This document shows, one piece after another, positions 34,253-45,485 of a DNA stretch of 64,000 nucleotides. Position numbers and translations under genes: made by a program. The notes below the pieces were generated by a model, which saw only the letters and a list, made by a program, of their open reading frames with translations, had not been told where the DNA came from and ran no database searches. Positions within the stretch are counted from its first letter, which is position 1; every line of letters starts with the position of its first letter. This stretch comes from Monodelphis domestica (Eukaryota; Chordata; Mammalia; Didelphimorphia; Didelphidae), in assembly GCF_027887165.1 (NCBI RefSeq), contig NC_077229.1, positions 349,638,416 to 349,702,415 on the forward strand. The letters are read 5' to 3'.

Positions 34253-37200
34253 TTTCTTTCTTTTGGGGGGGGGGTTCTATCAGTCTACCCTCTTGGAGCT
34301 TTAACAGAAGATCTCTTGGTGTAGTCACTGGGGGAGTGTTGTTGGGGGTTTGAGCTTCCCTGTACTCTGGAGGCTTTTCATTAGCTTAAAGTCCAGCAGT
34401 CAATGAGAATGGGTGGGGAGCCTGGGCTTCCTTGAGTTCTGGAAACTTTTGATGGGATTAAGTTCAGCTTAGTTGGGCTGGGTTTGCTCTGAGTCCTAAA
34501 ATTCCTGGACGGCTTGAGCAAATATGGAGGATCTCCAAAGCTCTGGCCAGGGTGCCAGGTCTATGCTCCCTCTCTAGCTTCTTCCCCGCCATCTCATTTG
34601 GATGCTCTGAACTTGGATAGTCCTGCCCTCAAGCTTTTCCCTTCAGACCAGCACCTTTGCCTACCCAGAAGTTCCATCTGCTGCTGGAATCTCAGTGCTC
34701 TAGGTGGGAGGAGGGATGGGTCATGGGATCTTCCTTCTGTCTTCCCCTTAAACCCAAATGCTCTCGTATTCTGGCTTTTTGGGGGGCCTACCTTTTGAAT
34801 TAGGTCCAGCAGGAGGGTTCCTTGGTTCTGTCTTGTTGTTACGTTTGTTTTTCAGTCCCCTGGGAGCATTCAGTTTGTGATCTGGTAAGGAAGGGTTTTC
34901 AGAGGTATGAACTTCTGCTCCTTCTAGGCCGGCATCTTGACTCCACCTCCTGGCAATCAGGATGGTCATTTTTATTATGTTAGCTCATCCTACGCATGAA
35001 CAGTTAATGTTTTTCCAATTATTCAGATGTAGTTTTAGTTGTTTGGAAAGTGTTTTGTAGTTGTGTTCATATAATTCCTGTGTTTGTCTCAGCAGATAGA
35101 TTCCTACGTATTTTATAATGTCTAAGGTGATTTTGAAAGGGATTTCTCTTTCTAATTCCTGCTGCTGTGATGTGTTGGAGATATATAGAAATGCTGATGA
35201 CTTATGTGGGTTTATTTTGCATCCTGCTATTTTGCTAAAGTTGTTGATTATTTCCACTAGCTTTTTAGTTGATTCTCTAGGATTCATTAAGTAGACCATC
35301 ATATCATCTGCAAAGAGTGATAGCTTGGTCTCCTCATTGCCAATTTTAATAACTTCAATTTCTTTTTCTTCTCTAATTGCTACTGCTAGTGTTTCTAGTA
35401 CAATGTTAATTAATAAAGGTGATAATGGGCATCCTTGTTTTTCTCCTGATCTTATTGGGAAGACTTAAGAGTTTATCCCCATTGCAGATGATGTTTGCTG
35501 ATGGTTTCAGCTATATACTGTTTATGATTTTTAGGAAAGGCCCTTCTATTTCTGGGCTTTCTATTGTTTTCAATAGGAATGGGTGTTGTATTTTGTCAAA
35601 GGCTTTTTCTGCATCTATTGAGATAATCATGTAATTTTTGTTGGTTTGCATGTTGATATGGTTGATTATATGGATGGTTTTCCTAATATTGAACCATCTT
35701 TGCATTCCTGGTATGAATTCTACCCTGTCATAGTGAATAACCCTTGTGATCACTTGCTGGAGTGTTTTTGCTAGTATCCTATTTAAGATTTTTGCATCTA
35801 TGTTCATGAGGGAGATTGGTCTGTAGTTTTCTTTCTCTGCTTTTGACTTGCCTGGCTTTGGAATCAGTACCATATTTGCGTCATAAAAGGAATTTGGTAG
35901 AACTCCCTCTTTGCTTATTATGTCAAATAGTTTGTATAGTATTGGGATTAGTTGTTCTTTGAATGTTTGATAGAATTCACTTGTGAATCCATCAGGCCCT
36001 GGGGATTTTTTCTTAGGGAGTTCTTTGATAACCTGTGCAATTTTTTTTTCTGATATGGGATTATTTAAGAATTCTATTTCTTCTTTTGTTAGTCTAGGCA
36101 ATTTATATTTTTGTAAATATTCATCCATATTGCCTAGATTGGCATATTTATTGCCATATAATTAGGCAAAATAGTTTTTAATGATTATCTTAATTTTCTC
36201 TTCATTGGAGGTGAGGTCCCCCTTTTCATCTATGATACTGTTAATTTGCTTTTCTTCTTTCCTTTTTTAAATTATATTGACCAGTACTTTGTCTATTTTG
36301 TTTGTTTATTCAAAATACCAGCTTCTAGTATTATTTATTAGTTCAATATTTCTATCACTTTTGATTTATTAATTTTTCCCTTAATTTTTAGGAACTCTAA
36401 TTTGGTTTTCTTCTGTGGTTTTTTAATTTGTTCGCTTTCAAGTTTTTTGATTTGCATGTCCAATTCATTGATCTCTGCCCTCCCTAATTTGTTAATATAT
36501 GAACTCAAGGATATAAATTTTCCCCTGAGTACTACTTTGGCTGCATCCCATAAGGTTTGAAAGGATGTCTCACCATTGTCATCTTCTTCACTGAAATTAT
36601 TATTTCTATAATTTTTTCTCTAACTAACTGATTTTGGAGAATCATATTTAATTTCCAATTTATTTTTGATTTGACTCTCAATGTGCCCTTATTGATCATT
36701 ATTTTTATTGCCTTATGATCTGAAAAGGCTGCATTTATTATTTCTGCTTTTCTGTATTTGTATGCCATATTTTTATGACCTAATATGTGGTCAATCTTTG
36801 TGAATGTGCCATGTGCTGCTGAAAAGAAAGTGTATTCCTTTTTTGTCCCTATTTTTCTCTATTAATTCTAATTTTTCTATGATTTCATTCACCTCTTTTA
36901 CCTCTTTCTTATTTATTTTTTGATTTGATTTATCTAAATTTGATAGTGGTTGGTTCAGGTCTCCCACTAGTATAGTTTTACTATCTTTGCAATACTCCTT
37001 CAATTCTCCTAGTTTCTCCATTAGAAATTTGGGTGCTATACCATTTGGTGCATACATGTTGATTAGTGATATTTCCTCATTGTCTATACTCCCTTTTATC
37101 AGGATGTATTTACCTTCCCTATCCCTTTTAATCAAGTCTATTTTTGCTTTGGCTTTGTCAGATATCATGATTGAAATTCCTGTCTTATTTCTCTCAGTTG

Positions 37201-37484
37201 AGGCCCAATATGTCTTACTCCAACCTTTAATTTTGACCTTGTGTGTATCTACCTGCCTCAGGAGTATTTCTTGTAGACAGCATATGGTAGGATTCTGGAT
37301 TCTAATCCATTCTGCTATTTGTCTATGTTTTATGGGTGAGTTCTGTGACAAGGAAATCACTTTAAAAGACTGATATATATTAATTTAAGGTCGCCAAGGA
37401 ATTCAGCTATGTAATTCCTAAATGAAAACTCAAGTCAGCAGTCAACCTTTTATGGAGTTTAATTACAAACAGGTGGAAGAAAGG

Positions 37485-37487
37485 TAT

Positions 37488-37527
<40 letters not shown>
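37485..37527 (+). repeat. (GA)n microsatellite in solo LTR
   Basis: About 40 bases of pure AG. Confidence 0.95.
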
Positions 37528-37531
<4 letters not shown>

Positions 37532-37919
37532 GGAGAGAAGGGAATAGGGCTTAAATACCCCCTCCTTTTAGGCTGGGCCAAAAGGCCCAAGCCCTTAGAT
37601 AGCTGAGGCAAAAAAAAAGAGATCAGTCCCTATCACTCATGTGACCAAAATGGAGAAACAGTCTCAGGGGCCTCCACCTCCAGCTTCCTTCCGAGCAAGC
37701 TTCTCAGAGCACCACCTCTCAGAGCAAAAACTCTCCAACCAACTTCCTCGTCCTCAGACCCCGCTATCTTTAAGGAAACCATCCAAGTTCCCTCCCCTCA
37801 GTTCTCACATCTACCAATCACTGTCCATGTCTTCCCTGTGCCAATGGTGGCTCTACCTTAACCCAGGACCGCCCAGAGGTCTGTGGCTTTGCACATGTCT
37901 GTTGAAGGTCATATTCTCA

Positions 37920-38098
37920 AATAATTAAATCTTGATCCTTTGCTGCAGCCCTTCCTAAATCCTGTTACCCTGAGTAGGGTGGAGATTGGAATAATTAAAT
38001 TTTGATCTATGCTGCAGCCCTTCCTAAATCCTGTTACCCTGAGTAGGGTGGAGATTGGAATCATTAAATTTTGATCTATGCTGCAGCCCTTTCCATTG
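37920..38098. repeat. 69-bp tandem repeat in LTR, about 2.6 copies
   Basis: Units share GCTGCAGCCCTTCCTAAATC and GTTACCCTGAGTAGGGTGG and are almost identical. The period is 69 bp, with two bases extra in the first unit. Such repeats lie in U3, where retroviral enhancers are. Confidence 0.9.
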
Positions 38099-38930
38099 TT
38101 CAGCAAAAGGTTTCTGTCCTAAAGTAATCTTAAGAAGGGAGGAGGAGGAACCTCCCTTGCCAATAGGGTTCACATTCCAATAGAGTTCCCACTATCAGTA
38201 TGAAATTCCCTACAAGCATGAAACCTTCCAAAGGTGAAATTTCCAACATTCACAAGTCTAAGAAATTTTAAGGTTTACAGTTCATTCCATTCACATTCAA
38301 AGTTATGATTGCCATTTATGAATTATCTAGCATTTTGATATCTTCCCCCAGTTTTGACCTTTCTTCTTTTGCTATATCCTTTTAAACCAGTGGTTTACTT
38401 TTAATCAATCTCCCTGATCCCCTCCCTTGATATGCTTCCCTTTCTTGTCCCTCCCTTTTTTTCCCTTCTTGTTTTTTTTTAGGGTCTTTTACATTCCCTA
38501 CCCCCTCTCCTTCCCTTCCTTTTAGTATTCTATCCCCCTCCTCCCCCTTCATTTCCCCTTCTTCCTTACCCTGTTGGATAAGATAGAATTCTAGATCCCA
38601 ATGGATCTAAATGCTCTTCTCTCTCAGAGTTGATTTCACTGAAAGATTCAAGTATTACCTATTAGCACTCTCTTCCTCTCCTTCTTATAAGAGTATTCTT
38701 CCCCTCCCCTTCCCATGTGTATCTTTGTGTGAAAAAGATTATTCTATTTAATTTATTCCTATTTCTTCAAGTATCTTTTGGTAACATCATTGATTCCCCA
38801 CCCCCAACCTTTTTCTTTCTTTTTCCCCCATATCATCTTAATGGTCCAATTTTTCCCTATGCGTTAGTACTTCCAAGTACTCTAATAATGAATACAATTT
38901 TTGAATGTTACAAATTACATTTTCTCCATA

Positions 38931-38935
<5 letters not shown>

Positions 38936-38980
<45 letters not shown>
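38936..38980 (+). repeat. (TA)n microsatellite in L1 B spacer
   Basis: More than 40 bases of alternating TA between ORF1 and ORF2, the same place as the TA repeat in L1 A. Confidence 0.95.
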
Positions 38981-38982
<2 letters not shown>

Positions 38983-39064
38983 GATCTAATTGTAGCCTTA
39001 TAGAAGAGAGTTTGAATTAAAAAAATTTTTTTTCTCCTTTTCCCTTTCTTTCATATTTACCTTT

Positions 39065-39916
39065 TCATGTTTCTCTTGCTCTTTGTGTTTGGTTATCAAA
39101 CTTTCCACTTAGTTCTGGTCTTTTCTTTACAAATACTTGGAAATCTTCTATTTTGTTGAATGCCCATACTTTCCCCTGGAAGTATATAGTCTGTTTTGAT
39201 GGATAGGTGATTCTTGGTTGAAGACCCAGTTCTCTTGCCTTTCTGAATATCATGGTCCAGGCAATGCAGTCCTTTTGTGCGGAGCTACCAGGTCTTGTGT
39301 GATCCTGATTGCTGCTCCTTGATATCTGAATTGTCTCTTTTTGGCTTCTTGTAAAACTTTCTCCTTAGCTTGAAAGCTCTTGAATTTGGCAATTACATTC
39401 CTGGGAGTTGTCTTTTGGGGATTTAGTATAGAGGGTGTTCTATGAACTCTTTCAATGTCTATTTTGTCCCCTTGTTCAAGAACTTCAGGGCAATTTTCTT
39501 GGATGATTTCTTGTAGTATGGTGTAAAGATTTTTTCTTAATTCTGGTTTTTCCAGGTAGACCAATGATTCTCAAATTGTCTCTCCTGCCTCTGTTTTTCT
39601 GATCTGTCACCTTGTTGGTGAGATATTTTATGTTTTTTTTTTCTATTTTGTCAGTCTTTTGACTTTGCTTTATTAATTCTTGCTGTTTTGTAAGGTAATT
39701 GTTGCCCAATTGCCTACTTCTGGTCGTTAAAGCCAGGTTTTCCTTTTTCAGTTTGGTCTGCCCTGCTTTTTGTGGCTTCCAGCTGTTTCTCCAATTGGGA
39801 GTTTTTGTCTCTCAGACTGTTGATCTCTCTTTGAATTAATTCCCATTTTTCTTCCCAGAAGGTTTCCATCTTTTGGCTAAGCTCCAATTTGAATTCTTCC
39901 AGAGCTTGTGGACAAT

Positions 39917-39967
<51 letters not shown>

Positions 39968-40100
39968 AAGGTTTTGGTTTTGTTTGAATTTCATTCTCTT
40001 TTTCCTCTGTAGTCTGGATTTTCCCTCTGTAAAAATTTTCAAGAGTCACTGTCTTCTTCCTGTTTTTCTTGGAAGGTTGGTCTTGAGCATAATGAGCCAT
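39065..40100 (-). pseudogene. L1 B ORF1, broken, with dinucleotide expansion
   Basis: ORF1 probably starts at MAHYAQDQPSKKNRKK (40100). A (CA)21 run encodes a His-Thr repeat, then a coiled coil (LEEFKLELSQKMETFWEEKW, SLRDKNSQLEKQLEAT). The RRM and C-terminal part are spread over two further frames (39709-39485 and 39564-39065). At least two frameshifts. Confidence 0.82.
39921..39962 (+). repeat. (GT)21 microsatellite inside L1 B ORF1
   Basis: 42 bases of pure GT, followed by one interruption (ATGTG). Length is a multiple of three, so it keeps the reading frame on the minus strand. Confidence 0.97.
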
Positions 40101-40600
40101 CCTTTGGTGCTTTTCCCTTTCCTTTTTAGTCAGAAATCTGAGTGAGATGGGCAGGTTCTCTGTTTGTGGAGTTAAGGAGCGAGGCTTTTGCCTGAGGCAA
40201 GCTCTTGAATATCCACAACCTCTGCTGTATGCTAGAGCACTCAAGGTCTGTGCTCTCCAGTGTGCAGAGGTTTCTCGTGTAACTGCTCTCAGGAGTGGAT
40301 CTCCAGCAGTCCTAGTCAGCTCCCAAGGACCTAGGGGTGCCCCTTGCTCACTCTAGAGGTGTCTTTTGCTCACTTGATGTTTCTGTCTCTGTAGGTGAGG
40401 TGGGGGAGGGTAGATTGGCTCATGTTTGGGTGCAAGCTTTTTCTCCTTCTTATAGTACGGAAATGCTCAAACCCAACATACCTTCAATGCTGCGCCCTAC
40501 TATAGAGTCCCTCCATTCTTTTGAGATAGTCTATTTCGTTGGGTGCTGGGGAAAGCAAGTGAATCACGTCTAGATTGCCGCCATGCTTACCCAGGAGTCA

Positions 40601-40774
40601 TCTTCTCATTTTCAACCCTTTCTTGTCTAACTTTTTTGAGAAAGTGATCTATTTCCTGTCCTTTCTTACACTTGCTTCTAAACTCTCTTGAATTTTGTGA
40701 ATTTTGCATCATTCAATTAACACTGTTCTCTACTAAGTTACCCACCTTCTCTCTCTTTTTTGAACTCTTTCTTT
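40601..40774. other. Short unassigned spacer between L1 B and a SINE
   Basis: CT-rich sequence without recognised content. Confidence 0.3.
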
Positions 40775-40945
40775 CTGTTAGTACCAATTCTAAGACAGAA
40801 GAGAGGCAAGATTAGGCAATCAGGGTTAAATGATTTGCCCAGGATCACACAGTTAGGAAGTGTCAGAGGTTAGATTTGAACCCAAGATCTCTTGTCTCTG
40901 GGCCTGGCTCTCAATCCACTGAGGCACCCAACTTCCCCCACTCTA
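40775..40945 (-). mobile_element. tRNA-headed marsupial SINE
   Basis: Plus-strand TTAGTACCAATTCTAAGACA, AGGATCACACAGTTAGGAAG, TTTGAACCCAAGATCTC and CTCAATCCACTGAGGCACCC are the complement of the SINE body and tRNA-like head. Confidence 0.85.
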
Positions 40946-41437
40946 TGTTTTTGTGACATTTTTTTCCTGGTGCTCTTCCTACATTTCTTTTTTCTTTTTA
41001 AAAATAATATATTTTTATTTTTTCCAGATTACATATCAATATATTTTTAAATATTTGCTTTCTGACCTTTTGCAATCCATCATCTTTATCACCCTCCTAC
41101 CTTTCCCCTTCCCCAAGAAAACAGGTAATGAGATACAGGTTGTACATATATTTTTAAATGTAAAATATTTCCATATTTGCCATGTTATGAAAGAAAATAT
41201 ATATTGCTGACTCTAGAAAAAAGCTCATGGAAAATATAAAGAATGATATATTACAGTTTGCATTTGGACTCATCTGTTCCTTTTATGGCAGTGGATATAC
41301 CTTTTTTCTCATAAGTCTCTTGGAGTTGTCCTGGATCCTTGCCATATTGATACCAATAAAATCATCCCAAGTTGATCAGCATGTATTATTGCTGTTACTT
41401 TGTACAATATTAATTGTTCTGTTCACTTCATTTTGCA

Positions 41438-42060
41438 TTATTTGACATAATTCTTTCCAAGTTGGTTTTTGTGATCGTTTTGTTTGTCATTTCTTATGGC
41501 ACAACAGTATTTCATTATCAACATATACCATAGCTTATTCAGCCATTCCCCAATTGATGCATATCTCTTTAGTTTCCAGTTCTTTGCTACCACAAAAAGA
41601 GCCACTATACATATTTTTGTGCAAATAGGTTCTTTCCCCCTATTTTTAATCACTTTGGGATACAGGGTATGCAATTTTTTGGTGCATTGGTCATGGTTCC
41701 ATATTGCTTTCCAAAATGGTTATATCAGTTCACAGCTCTACAAGCAGTATATTAGTGTCCCAATTTTTCCATATCCCCTCCAACATTTATCATTTTTTGT
41801 CATGTTATCCAGCTTGATAGGTGTGAGGTATTATCTCAAAGTTGTAATTTTATTTCTCTGACCAATAATGATTTGGAGCATTTTTTCATGACTCAAGATA
41901 GTTTTAATTTCTTCATCTGAGAAATGCCTGTTCAAATCCTTTGACCATTTGTCAATTGGGAAATGCTTTGTAGTCATAAATTTGACTCAGTTCTCTATAC
42001 ATTTGAGAAATGAAGCCTTTGTCACAGGGACTGGGTATTAAGATTTTTTCTCCCAGTTTT
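41438..42060 (-). pseudogene. L1 C ORF2 C-terminal remnant
   Basis: The frame 41674-41438 reads CTKICIVALFVVAKNWKL and SIGEWLNKLWYMLIMKYC, the well-conserved C-terminal end of L1 ORF2p. Upstream sequence to 42060 aligns with 29000-29290 of L1 A. Confidence 0.75.
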
Positions 42061-42669
42061 GTTGTAAGATAGATAAATCTATATACTTAACTGAGTGTGG
42101 ATGTTATTCCCACATTGAGCCAGTTCTGATGAGAATAGTTTATGCATTGCCCATCACCTCCATCTCCATTCACTACATTTCGTATGCCTGCCCCCATGAA
42201 ATAATTTACTCCTATCTTTCTCCTTTCTTTTCATGTGTTCCTTTCTTATCTGTTGATTCTTTTTGATTATCATCTCATCCTATTCAACTTACTACCTGCT
42301 CTCTCCCTGTATATGCTCCTATTCACTGCCCTAATGGTGACAAGTTCTTAAATATCTTTAGAACCTTAAGTATCCTAAGTATTTTATGTATTTCACGTAC
42401 TTCAAGTATAATAGATTAAGCACCTTAGTTATCACCTTCTTACAGGCAATATAATTAAACCCAATTGTTTCCTTTGATTACCTTAAAGTATCTTAAATAT
42501 CTCATACCATAAATATCTTAGTTATCACTTGATTACCTGAATTATATTAATTACTTTGGGTATCTCTTGTATTATAGAAATCTTAAGTATCCCAGTTACA
42601 CCTTTCCCATGCAGGGATGTGATTAATTTAATCCCACTGATTCCCTTGAGTTTTTTCTGTTTACATTTT

Positions 42670-43640
42670 TCTGTTTCTTTTGAGTGTTAAATTTGATCTT
42701 CAAATTTTCTTTTTGTCTGGTTATTTTATCAGGAATGCCTGGAATTCCTCTGTTTCACTAAATATCTATTTCTTCCCCTAGAGCATTATGCTGTTTCATT
42801 GGTTAGTTGATTTTTGGTTGTAGGCCTAAATTCTTAGTCTGGTGGGATTATCATAGCCCATGCCTTCTGATCCTTTAATGTAGAAGCTGCTAGGTCTTGT
42901 GTGTAATGTAAACCCATAATATCTGATTTTTTTTTTCTGGCTGCCTACTATTTCTCCTTAGCCTGGGAGTTCTGGAATTTAGCTAGGATACTCCTTGGAT
43001 TTTTAATTTTAGGATTTCTATCAGTAGGCAATTGGAGGATTCTCTCAATTTTTATTTTCCCCTGTTTAACAAGAAATCAAATTTCCCTGATAATGTCTTG
43101 CAATATAGTTTCTAGGCTCCTTTTTTGATTATGGCTTTCAGGCAATCCAATAATTCTTAGATTCTTTCTCCTGGACCTATTTTCCAGGTCAGTTCTTTTT
43201 TCAGTGAAAGATTTCAGATTGTCTTCTATTTTTTCATTCTTTTGAATTTGTTTTGTTTCCTGCTATCTCAACAAGTTATTAGCTCCCATTTCTTATTCTA
43301 ATTTTTAGGGAGACATTTTCTTCTGCGAGGTTTTTGACTTCCTTTCTTAGGGAGTTATTTTCCTGAGGTATTGTATTTCCTTTTTGAGGGAACTTTTCTT
43401 CAATAAGTTTTTAAGTTATAACTTAATGTTTCTTCTAAGTTTCTTATTAGTTTTTCTATCCTTTCTTAGAGTTCTTCTAGGGGTTTATTTTGGGCTTAAC
43501 ACCCATACATTTTTCTTGGAGGCTTCACACATTTTCATTTTTGAATTGCTGCCCTCTTCCGAGCTCATATTTTGGTCATTGTGTTGAAATATTTTTCTAG
43601 CATTGGGCTTTTTCTCTATCTTTTGCTCATTTTGGGGTTA
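42670..43640 (-). pseudogene. L1 C ORF1 remnant
   Basis: Nucleotide order matches L1 A ORF1: ATTATTGGATTGCC, CTAGCTTCT-type RRM segment and a closing region equivalent to KARELGLQPRI, but many indels leave no long frame. Confidence 0.65.
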
Positions 43641-43757
43641 TTTTTTCCTTTCATTTTTTCTTATATGTTGAAGCTTACTTAACTCTGTTCCTGGGATGGG
43701 AGTACTGTTGCATTCCTGTACTGTGCCTGGGCTGGCTCCACTGACTTGGTCTCTGAC

Positions 43758-45001
43758 TGTAAATCTCGAAATTTCTCAGACTTATGAATGTTAAAAATTT
43801 TCCCCAATGGGGAATTCTCAATTGGAACAATTCCCTACTAGGAACATTCCCCATTTTGACTGTGAGAACTCGCCAGGATCAGAAATGGGAGGACCTCTAC
43901 TCCACCCGTACTTAAGACTGCTTTAGGGGGGGAAAATCCTTGCTAAACAATGAAAGTACTTGCTTATGATGAGGCAGGGAGTCCTTTGAGCCATGCCTGT
44001 TTTTAGAATTGATACAATGGGATGCTAGGTACCTCTAAAGGTCCGGCAACTTGTAAACTTGCCAGGAGCAAAGAGGTGAAAACTTACTTAGAGGTTTTCT
44101 CTTGAGGGGATTAGTCGACTCAGCTGTGTTTTCTCTGGTTCAGACTTACTGAGGGGATTAGTCGACCCAGCAGTGTTTCTTCTGATTCAAACTTACTAAA
44201 GGGATTAAGTCGACCCAGCAGTGTTTTTAGAATGGGTTGTCTTTTGGAAAACGTCTACAGTGATTGGTAGATGTAAGGACTTAGGGGAGGTGACATAGGA
44301 GAAAAACCCCTATATAAGAAAAAGCAGAATCTCTTGAGAAGGGAATCCTTTTGGAGAAAGGTCTTATGAGGATCGCTTGGGAAGAATCTCTTGAGAGAGG
44401 CTCTAGAGAAGGGAAGCTCTTGGAGGACAATCTCTAAGGAGGTCTCGCTGGAGCTCCTCTGAGGGGACTCTGTCCCTCTGGAGGCTCTGGAGAGAGGCCC
44501 TTTGGAACAGTCTCTCTGGCTGGAAGGCTCTTTGAGGAGGATTCTGGCTGGAACTCTCTCTGGTGAAGTCAGTTGAGATGGAGCTGGCCTGCTGTCACTA
44601 GAATCCTTGCTTAGACAGACCTTGTGGTGAGTGATAAAAGACTGACTGACTGATCTCTCTCTCTTAAGACTCAGGTCTAGGCCATGTTGGCTTAAGGCCC
44701 TTCAAACTTATTTCCTTTTTCTCTCTTTCCTTTAATTACTTATTGTATTATTAATTAAAATCTCTATAAAACCCAGTTGACTTGGGTATATTGAATAATT
44801 GGGAATATTTCCCTGGCTACCACCTTATATATTGATTTAAAAACAAGACACTGTAGTGAAACATTTTCTGCGGTCAAATTTACTCACCCACTCTTATATC
44901 TATCACAATTTTTATCTTCCACTATTTTACTCACTACAGTTTATGTCTCCAACTCTTTTAACTGCCACAGTTTACAACCACAACAATTTTAAATCTAACA
45001 T
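43758..45001 (+). mobile_element. Solo LTR, gamma-type family, in L1 C 5' UTR
   Basis: 1244 bp from TGTAAATCTCG to AAATCTAACA with a 4-bp duplication TGAC (43754-43757 and 45002-45005). Landmarks: 47-bp tandem repeats at 44104-44230, CCAAT-box inverse GTGATTGGTAGATG near 44260, TATA box CTATATAAG near 44310, donor-like GTGAGT at 44627-44632, ATTAAAATCTC near 44755, GGCTACCACC-like U5 block. The 151-codon frame at 44856-45311 spans the LTR end and L1 and is chance. Confidence 0.88.
44104..44230 (+). repeat. 47-bp tandem repeat in LTR U3, about 2.7 copies
   Basis: GAGGGGATTAGTCGAC begins at 44104 and 44151, AAAGGGATTAAGTCGAC at 44198. Located about 100 bp upstream of the TATA box, the usual place for retroviral enhancer repeats. 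Confidence 0.92.
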
Positions 45002-45485
45002 GACTGAGGACAATGCTGAGGCAGACCAGTTGGCATGCTGTGTGAATCAGCTGTTCAGTTCAACTGATCAGAGTTGGTTTCTTTCCAATTCTTCCAAAGC
45101 TGGACCTTGTGGGGCTGAATTCTCACCATTGTTCTCACCTGGCTTGTTCTGGCAGGACCATGCAGGGCCTCTTGTTCAATATTGTGTTGGTTTTCACTCT
45201 TATCCTGCTAATGTTGGACTGAATGGCTGGGCTCATTCCCCTGATGTTTACTCTTTTTTTTTTGTCCAAGTTCTGAGGCTCATTTGGTGTTCTTGCCTTG
45301 TATCCCAGTGAGATACGTCATCTTTGCTGTTCCTCCATATTGTTTTGAGTGGAAACATTACTTTACCCCTTCTTCTGTTAAGTTTTGCTGCTCCAGTATG
45401 TTTTTTAGGAATTTTGGTTCTCCTGTGGTAATTTGGTGGTTGGTTGGAGGGCTTTGAGCATTTCATACTCCACCATCTTGTCTGA

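Larger units (their letters stand above)
28195..34955 (-). mobile_element. LINE-1 A, nearly full length (about 6.8 kb)
   Basis: Contains, on the minus strand, a 5' UTR starting GGAGGTGGAGTCAAGATGCC, ORF1, a spacer with microsatellite, ORF2, a 3' UTR (TGATCAAGAACACATGCG, GGCTATGGGAGGGG) and an AT-rich tail. Both ORFs carry stops and frameshifts, so it cannot move on its own. Its 5' end abuts L1 B, which begins mid-ORF2. Confidence 0.85.
37344..38279 (-). mobile_element. Solo LTR, gamma-type family, in L1 B ORF2
   Basis: 936 bp with TGTGACAAGG and GGTTTACA ends on the plus strand and a 4-bp duplication GTTC (37340-37343 and 38280-38283). On the minus strand it begins TGTAAACCTTAAAATTTC like the copies at 26373, 43758 and 62903. 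It carries a GA microsatellite and 69-bp tandem repeats. Four-base duplications are typical of gamma-type retroviruses. Confidence 0.85.
34985..38333 (-). pseudogene. L1 B ORF2, truncated and interrupted
   Basis: Begins at 38333 (MLDNS, stop, MAIITLNVNGMN), interrupted by the LTR at 38283/37340. It resumes with NSPIKHRQIAEWIRIQNP and an endonuclease with GDLNQPL and an intact S-D-H. The palm follows ([15 protein letters not shown] at about 35610-35570), with FADD near 35315. It keeps catalytic residues that L1 A lost, but has stops, the LTR and no C-terminal domain. Confidence 0.82.
34956..40600 (-). mobile_element. LINE-1 B, lacks its 3' third, split by a solo LTR
   Basis: 5' UTR (40600-40100), ORF1, spacer and ORF2 up to just past the reverse transcriptase, where it stops at the L1 A junction. 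The roughly 1.7 kb that in L1 A run from 29930 to the tail are absent. A solo LTR (37344-38279) interrupts ORF2 18 codons after its start. Sequence is close to L1 A but clearly distinct. Confidence 0.85.
40975..45485 (-). mobile_element. LINE-1 C, ORF1 plus ORF2 tail only (half-L1-like), older
   Basis: 5' UTR start GATCAGACAAGATGGTGGAG near 45485, ORF1 remnant 43640-42670, spacer, then only the last part of ORF2 (about 42060-41438) and the 3' UTR with T-rich tail near 40980. Endonuclease and reverse transcriptase are absent. The 5' UTR is split by a solo LTR. Divergence from L1 A and B is high. Confidence 0.75.

Noticed and set aside
37909..38106. Repeated peptide frame that looks like a short tandem-repeat protein, or a CRISPR-like array
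   Set aside because: It is the translation of 69-bp tandem repeats inside an LTR; no spacers, not a protein gene.
44856..45311. 151-codon plus-strand frame
   Set aside because: Starts in an LTR and crosses its end into the L1 5' UTR, so it cannot be an old gene.
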